NCBI GenBank assembly: GCA_016784025.1
Contig: JADHVL010000004.1
Coordinates: forward strand, 114,663-178,662
Length of the DNA stretch: 64,000 bases
DNA from: Fidelibacterota bacterium
GTDB lineage: Bacteria; Fidelibacterota; UBA8477; JABMPR01
Direction: 5' to 3'
Each line of letters begins with the position of its first letter. Within the stretch, counting starts at the first letter, position 1. Both the position numbers and the translations under genes were made by a program. The notes under the pieces are model-generated. The model did not search any database and was not told the DNA's origin. It was given only the letters and a program-made list of their open reading frames with translations. This document shows positions 45,346 through 53,064 of this stretch, in pieces.

Positions 45346-47289
45346 CTATTCCTTAATCAGTGGATCCTCAAAACCCAGCCAAATATTAAAGTACTTGGAC
45401 TGCTCCGGCGTCATCTCCTTCATGATCCTCAATTGATGGGTTACCTCTTCCTCTTTGTAACTAATTGTATCAAAAAGGGTAACATCCATTGTATCCCTCT
45501 CCACTTCAAAGGTGACCTGCATTCCTTCAGGTAGAGGATTACCAAAATCGTCAAAGTAAGTATCTAAGTAAATGCTTCGCTCTACTTTATCGCCAGCTTT
45601 GAAGCCAATCTCATCTTTCTTGCTGATCTTTTTAATGGTGCGTTTTCCACCTAAGGCGATATTGGTATATTTACCTCCATTATCACGTATGGGATGACGA
45701 GGCAACGATACTGTAGTATCTGTTTCATATATGACTCCTACATGCTGGAGAATCTCGGCGTAGGGCAAAGCTTCACGACCCTCAATATATTTTGTGAAAA
45801 AGTCTCTTAGATCAGGATGCACTTTGTCTGTGAATAGGTCGAAAACCATGTCTTCATCCATTGGGTTGGTTGGTCCATAATCGTTGATGAGTTCATACAT
45901 CACATCAATGAGACGTTTCTGACCTTCTGTGAGGCGGATAATTTCTATATCCAGCAGCAATCCAAGTACAGCACCACGTTGATAAACCTGATTATAGTTT
46001 TTCTTGTAAGGTTTTTCCAGTACACCAGAGGACATCTCGGTAAAGCTCATTTTTTCGTGGGGGAAACTCTCTCCGTTTCGAATTTTTCTCTGGAGACGAT
46101 TTACAACGAAATCCTTGGGAGTGAGCATGCCACCATTCGCCTGAATGATCAGTGACATATACTCTGTAACCCCTTCATACAACCACAAATGTTTAGACAG
46201 AACAGGCTCAGTGTAGTCCCAATTGTGGATATGCTGGGTCCTGAGATTGAGGGGAGTTAAAATATGCATAAACTCATGGATGGCGATATCTTCAATAATC
46301 TCAGATATGCCCTCGGTATAGCCTGGTCCCGGATCAGGGAGGTAATAAAATGATGATTTATTGTGCTCCAGAGCACCACCTACGGGCAGGCCATTTCGAA
46401 TAACATATATGAGACCTTTTAGTATGAGAAATCTCTGATTATCCAGGATTTTTCCCAAGCCATATTCATCTGCGTAATAAATAAGATAGGCGTATTCCTC
46501 AGCGGGGAGGGTGTCAATATATGATCCAATGGCTGCCATGGAGGCATCAAGAGATTTTGTAATATCTGCTGCCCGTTCTGTATCGTCAGTTTCATGGGCA
46601 AAACCAACCATAACCTCAGTACTGTGGATATTGAAGCTTGACGTATCAGGTTTCCCAAAGAGAATGGGGCTATCAATGAGTTCATGATAGTCCAGGGCTG
46701 ATATGGACACCTCTCCAACTGATTTAGAATTCTGTTTCAGGACAGTCATGGCATAGAGATGTTCTGGATAAAGGTATAGCATATCTACAGCTTTTTCTTC
46801 CTGACCTGCAAAATATCCAAATACACCACCGGCATTGATGGCAAACACCCGATCTTCAATAATGCCAGTACCGGCCATGGGCCAAATAGTTCTGGGATTC
46901 TTGCTGTCCCAGGTGGCCCTCACCCAATATTTGATGGATTTGATGTTATTAGCCGGAGTGACAATGAAGGTGTTCTTACCCTTTTTTTTCACCCGGAGTG
47001 CTTGCCCCTCTTGATCAAAGGCAGCCAGTTTATGAATGAATTTACCATAATTAGCTTCAGCATAGGTCCCTGGAATCATCCATGGAAAGTGGTAAACCAG
47101 TGTATCCTGACCAAAATCTTCACAAAACAATTCGACTTGGAAGCGGTTCTTCTCAATGGTGTTTAAATCAATGCGATAATCATACCTTGGACCACCTTCA
47201 GAGGCTGAGGAAACTGAGAATATCAGCAGGAAAAGAATTACTGATAAAAGACCTGCTCTGGGTGTTGTTGTTTTAGCTGTCGCATTCAT
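45346..47289 (-). CDS. Secreted M61-family aminopeptidase-like zinc peptidase
   Basis: 647 residues with a signal peptide (about 10-30, LLSVILFLLIFSVSSAS). The N-terminal region matches the M61 beta-sandwich (YHFPWMIPGTYAEANYGKF, the family's P-W-x-P-G-x-Y). The metallopeptidase core has the zinc motif HEFMH in IAIHEFMHILTPLNLR (about residue 340) and the third ligand in LWLYEGVTEYMS. A degenerate PDZ-like segment follows (about 530-620). M61 enzymes (glycyl aminopeptidase type) trim N-terminal Gly or Ala; here the enzyme would act in the periplasm or outside. Confidence 0.9.
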   Translation of the reverse strand: MNATAKTTTPRAGLLSVILFLLIFSVSSASEGGPRYDYRIDLNTIEKNRFQVELFCEDFGQDTLVYHFPWMIPGTYAEANYGKFIHKLAAFDQEGQALRVKKKGKNTFIVTPANNIKSIKYWVRATWDSKNPRTIWPMAGTGIIEDRVFAINAGGVFGYFAGQEEKAVDMLYLYPEHLYAMTVLKQNSKSVGEVSISALDYHELIDSPILFGKPDTSSFNIHSTEVMVGFAHETDDTERAADITKSLDASMAAIGSYIDTLPAEEYAYLIYYADEYGLGKILDNQRFLILKGLIYVIRNGLPVGGALEHNKSSFYYLPDPGPGYTEGISEIIEDIAIHEFMHILTPLNLRTQHIHNWDYTEPVLSKHLWLYEGVTEYMSLIIQANGGMLTPKDFVVNRLQRKIRNGESFPHEKMSFTEMSSGVLEKPYKKNYNQVYQRGAVLGLLLDIEIIRLTEGQKRLIDVMYELINDYGPTNPMDEDMVFDLFTDKVHPDLRDFFTKYIEGREALPYAEILQHVGVIYETDTTVSLPRHPIRDNGGKYTNIALGGKRTIKKISKKDEIGFKAGDKVERSIYLDTYFDDFGNPLPEGMQVTFEVERDTMDVTLFDTISYKEEEVTHQLRIMKEMTPEQSKYFNIWLGFEDPLIKE

Positions 47290-47557
47290 GATTTATTACC
47301 TTTTTTAGAAAACCGAAACACATCATACAATCAAGGATATTATTTAGGGTATTTGACTTACAATGCAAAGCATCTTTTAAAATGCATCGGACTAAAATAA
47401 ACAGTTCGCTAAGTATTCAAGGGAAGTATTTTTAGCTCGCTGGATCGGTATATTTCCCCATCAATCAATTACAGTTCAGCACGATTACCTATTTTTATCA
47501 TGTATTGCATGGTTTATTATGGGAGTGCCATATAAGAAAAAACAGGAATACTAAACA

Positions 47558-48121
47558 ATGACTGAAAAAACAGATATCGAGAGTCCAATCGAAATAAATC
47601 GAGGTAACCAGCAGGACATCATCCATACCCTGCGAACCGCGCAGCAGCACCAGGTCACTTTGAGTATGATCGCTGATCAAAAGGCTAATATCATCATCGG
47701 GTTTGCCTTGATTTTCTTTTCAGTTATTCAGTCACAGATATTTTCCGCGGAATTCCTAGATGCTATCTACTTTTTTCCCATAAGTGCCCTTGCCCTGACC
47801 GTGTTTATATCTTTTTTTCTGGCAATCATGGTAGTTTTGCCACGTTTTAAGCGTGGGCACGTCTATACCCAACCCTCCCAAATGCCCAATCCCTTGTTTT
47901 TTGGATTTTTTGCCTCCTTCACTCAGGCAGAGTATACAGACTATATGATGGATACTGTTAACAGTAACGAAGCAGCCCGTCGTTTGATGGTACAGGATCT
48001 GTATCAAATTGGCGTGGTCCTACAAAAGAAGTATGAACTTCTCAGATTCAGCTACTTGTCACTGGCCATTGGGGCCATTCTTTCAACAGTTGTTTTGGCC
48101 ATCAAACTGTTTTTTGTTTGA
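47558..48121 (+). CDS. PycTM-like (DUF5706, Pycsar effector family) membrane protein, without adjacent cyclase
   Basis: 187 residues. The helix HQVTLSMIADQKANIIIGFA with an Asp-x-Lys-Ala pattern, followed by two hydrophobic helices (about 50-68 and 75-96) and a third at the C terminus (about 165-185), fits the PycTM family, in which a cyclic-pyrimidine-nucleotide signal opens a membrane-damaging protein. The stretch PNPLFFGFFASFTQAEYTDYM and DLYQIGVVLQKKYELLRFSY also match the family's order. No nucleotide cyclase gene is next to it, so either the cyclase is elsewhere or this is a non-defence relative. It is alone on the + strand, divergent from the M61 gene. Confidence 0.65.
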   Translation: MTEKTDIESPIEINRGNQQDIIHTLRTAQQHQVTLSMIADQKANIIIGFALIFFSVIQSQIFSAEFLDAIYFFPISALALTVFISFFLAIMVVLPRFKRGHVYTQPSQMPNPLFFGFFASFTQAEYTDYMMDTVNSNEAARRLMVQDLYQIGVVLQKKYELLRFSYLSLAIGAILSTVVLAIKLFFV

Positions 48122-48290
48122 TCATATCAGATTGTTCCTGATCCAACGTCATCTCTGAAGGATAATATCTACAGATCCACGTCTCGAACCAGTTCCCTAT
48201 AGCCATTTGGCTGCTGTAATCCTCCGATCCTGCAATACCTAAACTTCCATAATTTGGCTATGCTCATAGGGGATTTTCTGATTCAATATC

Positions 48291-48331
48291 AGGTATCCCC
48301 TTATGTCTATAATCATCTCTAGCTGTAATAT
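48291..48331 (+). promoter_or_regulatory. Pilus-locus upstream element, copy 1
   Basis: AGGTATCCCC at 48291-48300, ATGTCT at the -35 position, TAATAT at 48326-48331. The hexamer starts exactly 35 nt after the box starts and 40 nt before the ATG at 48366. A hairpin pairing AGGGGAT (from 48268) with ATCCCCT overlaps the box in this copy only. Confidence 0.65.
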
Positions 48332-48365
48332 GGTTCAAGCAAAAAATGCAGAAGGAGTTATGGAT

Positions 48366-48818
48366 ATGAGTACCAGGACAAAACAATATTTTAGTGGGTT
48401 TTCAAACGTGGGAGCAGGATTTTCAAGAATGGTGGATGGTTTTTCTCTGGTTGAATTAGTGATAGTCATTGTCATTGTCGGTCTTTCATCTGCAATAGCA
48501 GTTCCTATAGTTTCCATAAACGATACGAAGGCGAAATTGAGTGAGGCTGATGCAGCCATGACCAGTCTTCGAACACAATTGCGTATTTATGAGGAAAAAA
48601 ATGGTGAATATCCTATAGAAGCTTCCGCAATAAATGTTATTGGGGCAGACTGGAATAATTTTAGCACCAATGCACTGAATGGAAAATATTTTGCGGATGG
48701 TTCCTACACCTACGAAAGTCTGGATGGAATGAACTTTACCTTAAGCTGTGCTGGTGGGTCAGTTCTCGATTCAGAACGTACACTAAACCAATCTGGAGTC
48801 TTCAACGGTGGCAACTAG
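48366..48818 (+). CDS. Type II/IV pilin-like protein (prepilin)
   Basis: About 150 residues from the ATG at 48366, chosen because AGGAG lies 8 nt upstream and because the start then sits at the same distance from the upstream element as in three other genes. An ATG two codons earlier (48360) and an upstream one at 48303 are less likely. The prepilin-peptidase site and helix are clear: DGFSLVELVIVIVIVGLSSA, with cleavage expected after Gly and Glu at +5. The leader is long (about 26 residues) for a type IV prepilin. The globular part resembles pseudopilins of the GspG kind (ADAAMTSLRTQLRIYEEKNG). First of five pilus-like genes. Confidence 0.88.
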   Translation: MSTRTKQYFSGFSNVGAGFSRMVDGFSLVELVIVIVIVGLSSAIAVPIVSINDTKAKLSEADAAMTSLRTQLRIYEEKNGEYPIEASAINVIGADWNNFSTNALNGKYFADGSYTYESLDGMNFTLSCAGGSVLDSERTLNQSGVFNGGN

Positions 48819-48832
48819 TCAGACCACAACAC

Positions 48833-49264
48833 ATGCAGCGGAGTATCAATAATCACGGTTATACCCTCGTTGAAGTCATGATCGCTGCAACGCTCCTGGC
48901 GATCATTGTTTTGGGAACTTCACAATACTTTGTCCTCAGTCGCTGGGAAATCGAAAAGGGTATCAGATCTCAACTGGCCTGGGCCAATATGGCCTCCCGC
49001 ATGGAAAAAGCGATTGACCTCGGTTTTATTTCTCTTCAAGATAGTCTTTCAGAATCATCGGTATCTCTGACCCTTAGTGGGATCCAGGGATACCGATCTA
49101 CAATTGTTACAGCTATTGATGATAGTTCAGATGGTTTGGCCCCAGCAGATACCACCATTCCAGATATGATGAGAGTGGTTATAAATTTTGCCTGGTTTTC
49201 TCCAGAAAACATCAGTGACAGTCTGGTCTGTGTTTTTTCCAATGAAAGAACCTGGACATACTGA
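48833..49264 (+). CDS. Pilin-like protein (minor pseudopilin type)
   Basis: 143 residues, starting 14 bp after the first pilin gene and probably co-transcribed; it has no upstream element of its own. Short prepilin leader and helix: INNHGYTLVEVMIAATLLAI, cleavage after Gly with Glu at +5, as in PilV/GspI-like minor pilins. The rest is a small domain with Ser- and Asp-rich strands. Cys occurs only once, near the end. It likely caps or modifies a pilus-like fibre together with its neighbours. Confidence 0.85.
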   Translation: MQRSINNHGYTLVEVMIAATLLAIIVLGTSQYFVLSRWEIEKGIRSQLAWANMASRMEKAIDLGFISLQDSLSESSVSLTLSGIQGYRSTIVTAIDDSSDGLAPADTTIPDMMRVVINFAWFSPENISDSLVCVFSNERTWTY

Positions 49265-49468
49265 TTGCCAAATTGATTAAAACCTCGTGAATTAAGTCAT
49301 ATGGAATTTTACTCACAGGTAGATCCCATCTAAAAATAGGGAAACAATTTTCTCCCTTATCAATGCCCATTCAATCCAGCCCCCAGCCCCCAGCCCCATT
49401 TATCCAAAAACCAAACACTAATCCTTTGCAAAGAATGTTTTCGCCATTTCAATCTCCCTTGCATGAAT

Positions 49469-49606
49469 TGGTGGAATTCCACCACTATCATTAGATATAT
49501 TTAACAAACGGGGGATTTCCCCCTTCTTCATCATTGGGAATTAACAAATTATGGTGGATACCCACCGTTATTTTAAATATATCCCAAAAATCGGGGGAAA
49601 TCCCCC
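49469..49606. repeat. Array of four GC-rich hairpins in two decayed ~84-bp repeats
   Basis: In the 426-bp gap after the second pilin gene: TGGTGGAATTCCACCA (49469-49484), GGGGGATTTCCCCC (49510-49523), GGTGGATACCCACC (49553-49566) and GGGGGAAATCCCCC (49593-49606). Centres are about 40 bp apart, and hairpins 1-2 align with 3-4 at an offset of about 84 bp, including the AT-rich spacers. The remainder of the gap (49265-49468) holds a C-rich stretch but no gene. Confidence 0.8.
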
Positions 49607-49615
49607 ATCAATATC

Positions 49616-49656
49616 AGGAATCCCCTCATATCTGAGAATCTCTCCGTGCGTAACAT
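49616..49656 (+). promoter_or_regulatory. Pilus-locus upstream element, copy 2
   Basis: AGGAATCCCC at 49616-49625, then CTCATATCT, and TAACAT at 49651-49656; the ATG follows 40 nt after the hexamer start. The box directly abuts the hairpin array. Confidence 0.7.
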
Positions 49657-49690
49657 AGTGCAAGACGCAACCGCATAAGGAGAGTGCATC

Positions 49691-50680
49691 ATGTTAGTAG
49701 CAGTATTAATGGTTTTCGTAATTTTCTCATTCACAGGTGTGGCTGTATTGAATGTATCATATCTTTCAAGCTCTCTTTCAGCCGAGACTGCAAACAATAT
49801 CAAATTACAATATGCCATGGAATCTTCAATCAACGAATCCTTATGGCGTATCAACAATGGTCCCGATAGTCTTATTAACATAAATACTGATGGCATTACA
49901 ACTGAATTTGATCCAGTACTGAACATCCTCTGTGTAAAAGTTGATAAATTTCAAATGGAATCTGAAATACTCCTGAATCTATCGGAAGATACTCATTTCG
50001 ATCGAGCCCTTGCCTCTGATGAAACCATCGAAACCAACGGAACAGAAACGGATATGGATGAAGAAAATCGCAGCCGTAACTTCACCTTTATGCCTGAAGT
50101 TGATCTAGACTACTTTACTGATAATGCTGTCGCTGTCCATAGTAACTGGTTTAAAAGTTGGAATGGAGACAGTGAACATGAAGATGATGAGGCTTTTGCA
50201 GAAGGGATCCATATTTTTACTGGTTCATTTATAGAGTTAAGAGATATGGAACTGACGAATTGCACTCTGGTATTCACTGGACGATTCGTGATCTTCTCAA
50301 ATAGCAATCACATCAACGCGCCAGTGCCAGCTGACAGTGCTGATGCGCTACCAGCCCTCGTTTTTACTAATCCCAGTAACTATTTTTTAGTGTCTGCTGA
50401 GGGTTCTCAGAATGAAAAAGAAGATGTTATCAATGGAGCCATCTATACTGCTGGGACTATTATTTTGAAAAAAGGCGAGCTGAGCGGACCCATTGTGGGA
50501 AAAACCATTTCCTTAGAAGATGGTGCAAGCTATTCAAATGATATCAAGTTCAGAGATACAGAGCACCCCTGGTTTTATCGTTGGACTGCTGGTTTCAAAC
50601 AAAAGAACCATTATGACTGGCCCAAGCAGATCGGTCGCTGGAGAACGACTAAGTGGGGCAAAAAACATATCGAAGTCTAA
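49691..50680 (+). CDS. PilX-like protein with C-terminal beta-helix domain, tandem copy 1
   Basis: 329 residues. The N terminus MLVAVLMVFVIFSFTGVAVL starts straight in a membrane helix, then LQYAMESSINESLWRIN, the pattern of PilX minor pilus proteins after processing. An in-frame stop lies 15 nt upstream, so no prepilin leader or G/xxxxE cleavage site can be present. Residues about 170-290 have repeating strands (GIHIFTGSFIE, CTLVFTGRFVIF, GAIYTAGTIILKKGELSGPI) like a short right-handed beta-helix (DUF7305-like). The tail HYDWPKQIGRWRTTKW is shared by all three copies and may be a sorting or docking signal. Confidence 0.8.
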   Translation: MLVAVLMVFVIFSFTGVAVLNVSYLSSSLSAETANNIKLQYAMESSINESLWRINNGPDSLININTDGITTEFDPVLNILCVKVDKFQMESEILLNLSEDTHFDRALASDETIETNGTETDMDEENRSRNFTFMPEVDLDYFTDNAVAVHSNWFKSWNGDSEHEDDEAFAEGIHIFTGSFIELRDMELTNCTLVFTGRFVIFSNSNHINAPVPADSADALPALVFTNPSNYFLVSAEGSQNEKEDVINGAIYTAGTIILKKGELSGPIVGKTISLEDGASYSNDIKFRDTEHPWFYRWTAGFKQKNHYDWPKQIGRWRTTKWGKKHIEV

Positions 50681-50709
50681 GCCACTTCACATATTTGCAT
50701 AGTAAAAAG

Positions 50710-50735
50710 ATCCTCCTACCAGGGGGATTTTTTTT
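50710..50735 (+). terminator. Terminator after PilX-like copy 1
   Basis: Stem ATCCTCC / GGGGGAT (one G-T pair), loop TACCA, then seven or more T, 30 bp after the stop. Confidence 0.85.
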
Positions 50736-50833
50736 GTTCAACAATCACTCAAATCAATTTCTTCTGATGATTATCCCCCTAAAAAAGAGGATTTATAGGA
50801 AAAGTGAAAAAAGGTATCTCCTCTCCTTCTTTT

Positions 50834-50874
50834 AGGAATCCCCTCATATCAAAAAAGTAGCTCCTGCGTAACAT
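50834..50874 (+). promoter_or_regulatory. Pilus-locus upstream element, copy 3
   Basis: AGGAATCCCC at 50834-50843, CTCATATCA, and TAACAT at 50869-50874; ATG 40 nt after the hexamer start. The 5' leader is nearly identical to copy 2 (GCGTAACATAGT, GCAACCGCA). Confidence 0.7.
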
Positions 50875-50908
50875 AGTCCAAGCAGCAACCGCAAAAGGAG
50901 TTTGCACC

Positions 50909-51898
50909 ATGTTAGTAGCCGTCCTCATGATATTCGTAGTCTTTTCCTTTACCGGTGTTGCAGTGCTCAATGTAGCGTACGTTTCAACTGCCAGCTCAGC
51001 TGAGACTGTTAACAATATCAAATTACAGTACGCTATGGAATCTTCAATCAACGAATCCTTATGGCGTATCAATAATGGTCCTGATAGTCTCATCAATGTT
51101 GAAGCCAATGGAATAGCTACCGAGTTCAATCCTCTTTTGAATGTGCTAAGTGTAAAGGTTGAAAAATTCAATATGGAATCAGAAATTTTATTAGATCTGT
51201 CTGAGGATACTCACTTTGATAGAGCACTTGCTTCAGATGAAGCCATCAACGCCAATGGTTATGATTCAGGAGTTGATGAAGAGAACCGCAGCCGTTTCTT
51301 TACCTTTTTACCTGAAGTAGATCTGGATTATTTCATGGACAGTGCAGTTGCTATTCATAGTGAGAGTTTTCATACATGGGATGGCGGTGGTAAACATAGA
51401 GACGACGATGACTTTGAAGATGGTATTCATGTTTTCACCGGTTCTTTTATTGAGTTCAAAAAAATGCATCTTTACAATCACACACTGGTCTTCACAGGTC
51501 GGTATATATTCTTTAATGAGGACAATCATATTTCTGCTCCCGTCCCACAGGACACTTTATATGCATTGCCAGCACTAGTATTCAGCAATCCAGATAACTA
51601 TTTCGAAATTGAAGCCGAAGGTAAACACTACAGAAAAGAAGATATTATCCTTGGGGCTATCTACACTGCCGGTACCATTATTTTGAAGAAGGGTGAGATC
51701 AGTGGACCTATTGTTGGAAACACCATATCAATGGAACACGGTGAACAATACGAAAACTTTATCGACTTCAAGGATACAGAATACCCTCAGTACTATCGCT
51801 GGCACAAAGGCTTCAAGGGTAAGAAACATTATGATTGGCCCAAGCAGATAGGTCGCTGGAAAACCAAGTCCTGGAAGAAAAAGCATCATAACGCCTAA
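50909..51898 (+). CDS. PilX-like protein with C-terminal beta-helix domain, tandem copy 2
   Basis: 329 residues, the same length as copy 1 and closely similar throughout (MLVAVLMIFVVFSFTGVAVL, IKLQYAMESSINESLWRINN, GAIYTAGTIILKKGEISGPI). Differences cluster in the middle and in surface loops of the beta-helix. The tail KHYDWPKQIGRWKTKSWKKK is conserved. Like copy 1 it begins directly in the hydrophobic helix. It has its own promoter-like element and terminator, so it can be expressed separately; the pair is a recent duplication. Confidence 0.8.
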   Translation: MLVAVLMIFVVFSFTGVAVLNVAYVSTASSAETVNNIKLQYAMESSINESLWRINNGPDSLINVEANGIATEFNPLLNVLSVKVEKFNMESEILLDLSEDTHFDRALASDEAINANGYDSGVDEENRSRFFTFLPEVDLDYFMDSAVAIHSESFHTWDGGGKHRDDDDFEDGIHVFTGSFIEFKKMHLYNHTLVFTGRYIFFNEDNHISAPVPQDTLYALPALVFSNPDNYFEIEAEGKHYRKEDIILGAIYTAGTIILKKGEISGPIVGNTISMEHGEQYENFIDFKDTEYPQYYRWHKGFKGKKHYDWPKQIGRWKTKSWKKKHHNA

Positions 51899-51920
51899 TT
51901 TTCCTGACAGACTGTATAAG

Positions 51921-51950
51921 AAAATCCTCCTTTGAAGGGGGATTTTTTTT
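51921..51950 (+). terminator. Terminator after PilX-like copy 2
   Basis: Stem AAAATCCTCCTT / AAGGGGGATTTT (one G-T pair) followed by further T, 23 bp after the stop. Same design as the one after copy 1. Confidence 0.88.
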
Positions 51951-52011
51951 GGTTCAAAAAGAACTACCTGGCAACCAGGACATCAAAGAAGGGCAATCTC
52001 CCACCCATATC

Positions 52012-52052
52012 AGGTATCCCCTCATATCTAAAAACTACTCATTAGCTAAAAT
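52012..52052 (+). promoter_or_regulatory. Pilus-locus upstream element, copy 4
   Basis: AGGTATCCCC at 52012-52021, CTCATATCT, and TAAAAT at 52047-52052; ATG 40 nt after the hexamer start. The leader after the hexamer has diverged more than in copies 2 and 3. Confidence 0.7.
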
Positions 52053-52086
52053 AGTCCCAGGCCAGAATGTATGAGGAGAATACAAC

Positions 52087-53013
52087 ATGCTCGTCGCTGT
52101 ACTAATACTTTTCATAGTTTTTTCATTTACAAGTGTAGCTGACTTGAGTGTTTCCCTTGCATCAAATTCTGGTTCCATGGAATCTGCGCGAAATATCAAG
52201 CAACAGTATGAAATGGAATCCAGCATAAATGAAGCCTTGTGGCGCATCAATTCAGGTGCAGATGAGCTTGTCAATCTGAAAGCTGACGGGGTGACCATAG
52301 CCTGGGATTCTGAAAAATATCTTCTCTCTATCGGTACTGAGAATCGTCAGAGAGAATCGGAAATCCAGCTGGATCTAACCGAGAGCACTCCATTTTCAAG
52401 CGCCATAGCCTCAAGGACACCCATCCAGACAAACGGCTATTTTGCCGATGTTGAAGAAGAGCATCCGGTTCAACAGGTTGACCTGATTCCCACAGTTGAC
52501 CCGGCATACTTTATAATAAATCGAGCCTTTATACATCACGGCGATCAAACCACCTGGTCAAAAAAAGACCTTCAGATCGAAGGAATCCATATATTTCTCG
52601 GTAACAGCGTGGAAATCAGCGGTCTAGACCTGGAAAACAGCACCCTTCTCTTTCTGGGAGATGATATAACTTTTAGAGGGAGCAACACCATTAAGGCACC
52701 TGCACCTGTCGACTCTTTACCTGCAGTACCTGCAGTGGTGTTTATGAATCCGCATACAAAATTCACCCTCAGGTATGGGACTCATGTCGAGGGGGCTGTT
52801 TTCTGTGCTGGTCATCTGGACATTGAAAATGCTGCACTCACAGGTCCAGTCCTGGCCAACTCCGTTACCCTCACAGGTAATGTGGATTTCAGAGATGACC
52901 TTCATTCCGACTATTACAGGTGGAATATGGGCTTTGGCAACCAGCATGACTATGATTGGCCAAAGCATGTGGGTCGCTGGAGATCAGTTAAATGGAATAA
53001 GCCGATATCCTAA
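52087..53013 (+). CDS. PilX-like protein with C-terminal beta-helix domain, tandem copy 3 (diverged)
   Basis: 308 residues with the same architecture as copies 1 and 2 but clearly older: MLVAVLILFIVFSFTSVADL, IKQQYEMESSINEALWRINS, beta-helix rungs GIHIFLGNSVEISGLDLENS and GAVFCAGHLDIENAALTGPV, and tail HDYDWPKHVGRWRSVKWNK. The acidic middle loop of copies 1 and 2 is shortened. No terminator is seen; the gene converges on the hydrolase gene with 51 bp between the stops. Confidence 0.8.
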   Translation: MLVAVLILFIVFSFTSVADLSVSLASNSGSMESARNIKQQYEMESSINEALWRINSGADELVNLKADGVTIAWDSEKYLLSIGTENRQRESEIQLDLTESTPFSSAIASRTPIQTNGYFADVEEEHPVQQVDLIPTVDPAYFIINRAFIHHGDQTTWSKKDLQIEGIHIFLGNSVEISGLDLENSTLLFLGDDITFRGSNTIKAPAPVDSLPAVPAVVFMNPHTKFTLRYGTHVEGAVFCAGHLDIENAALTGPVLANSVTLTGNVDFRDDLHSDYYRWNMGFGNQHDYDWPKHVGRWRSVKWNKPIS

Positions 53014-53064
53014 ATAACTGCTCAAATAGAATTCAAAGCTAACTACAATCTTTTCCAATAAGTA

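Noticed and set aside
48303..48365. Earlier start (48303) for the first pilin gene
   Set aside because: It would place the promoter-like hexamer inside the coding region and break the 40-nt spacing found in the other three genes.
49630..49690. GEMM-type c-di-GMP riboswitch in the leader of the pilus genes (GACGCAACCGC)
   Set aside because: The leader is too short and lacks the paired stems and conserved core of that riboswitch.
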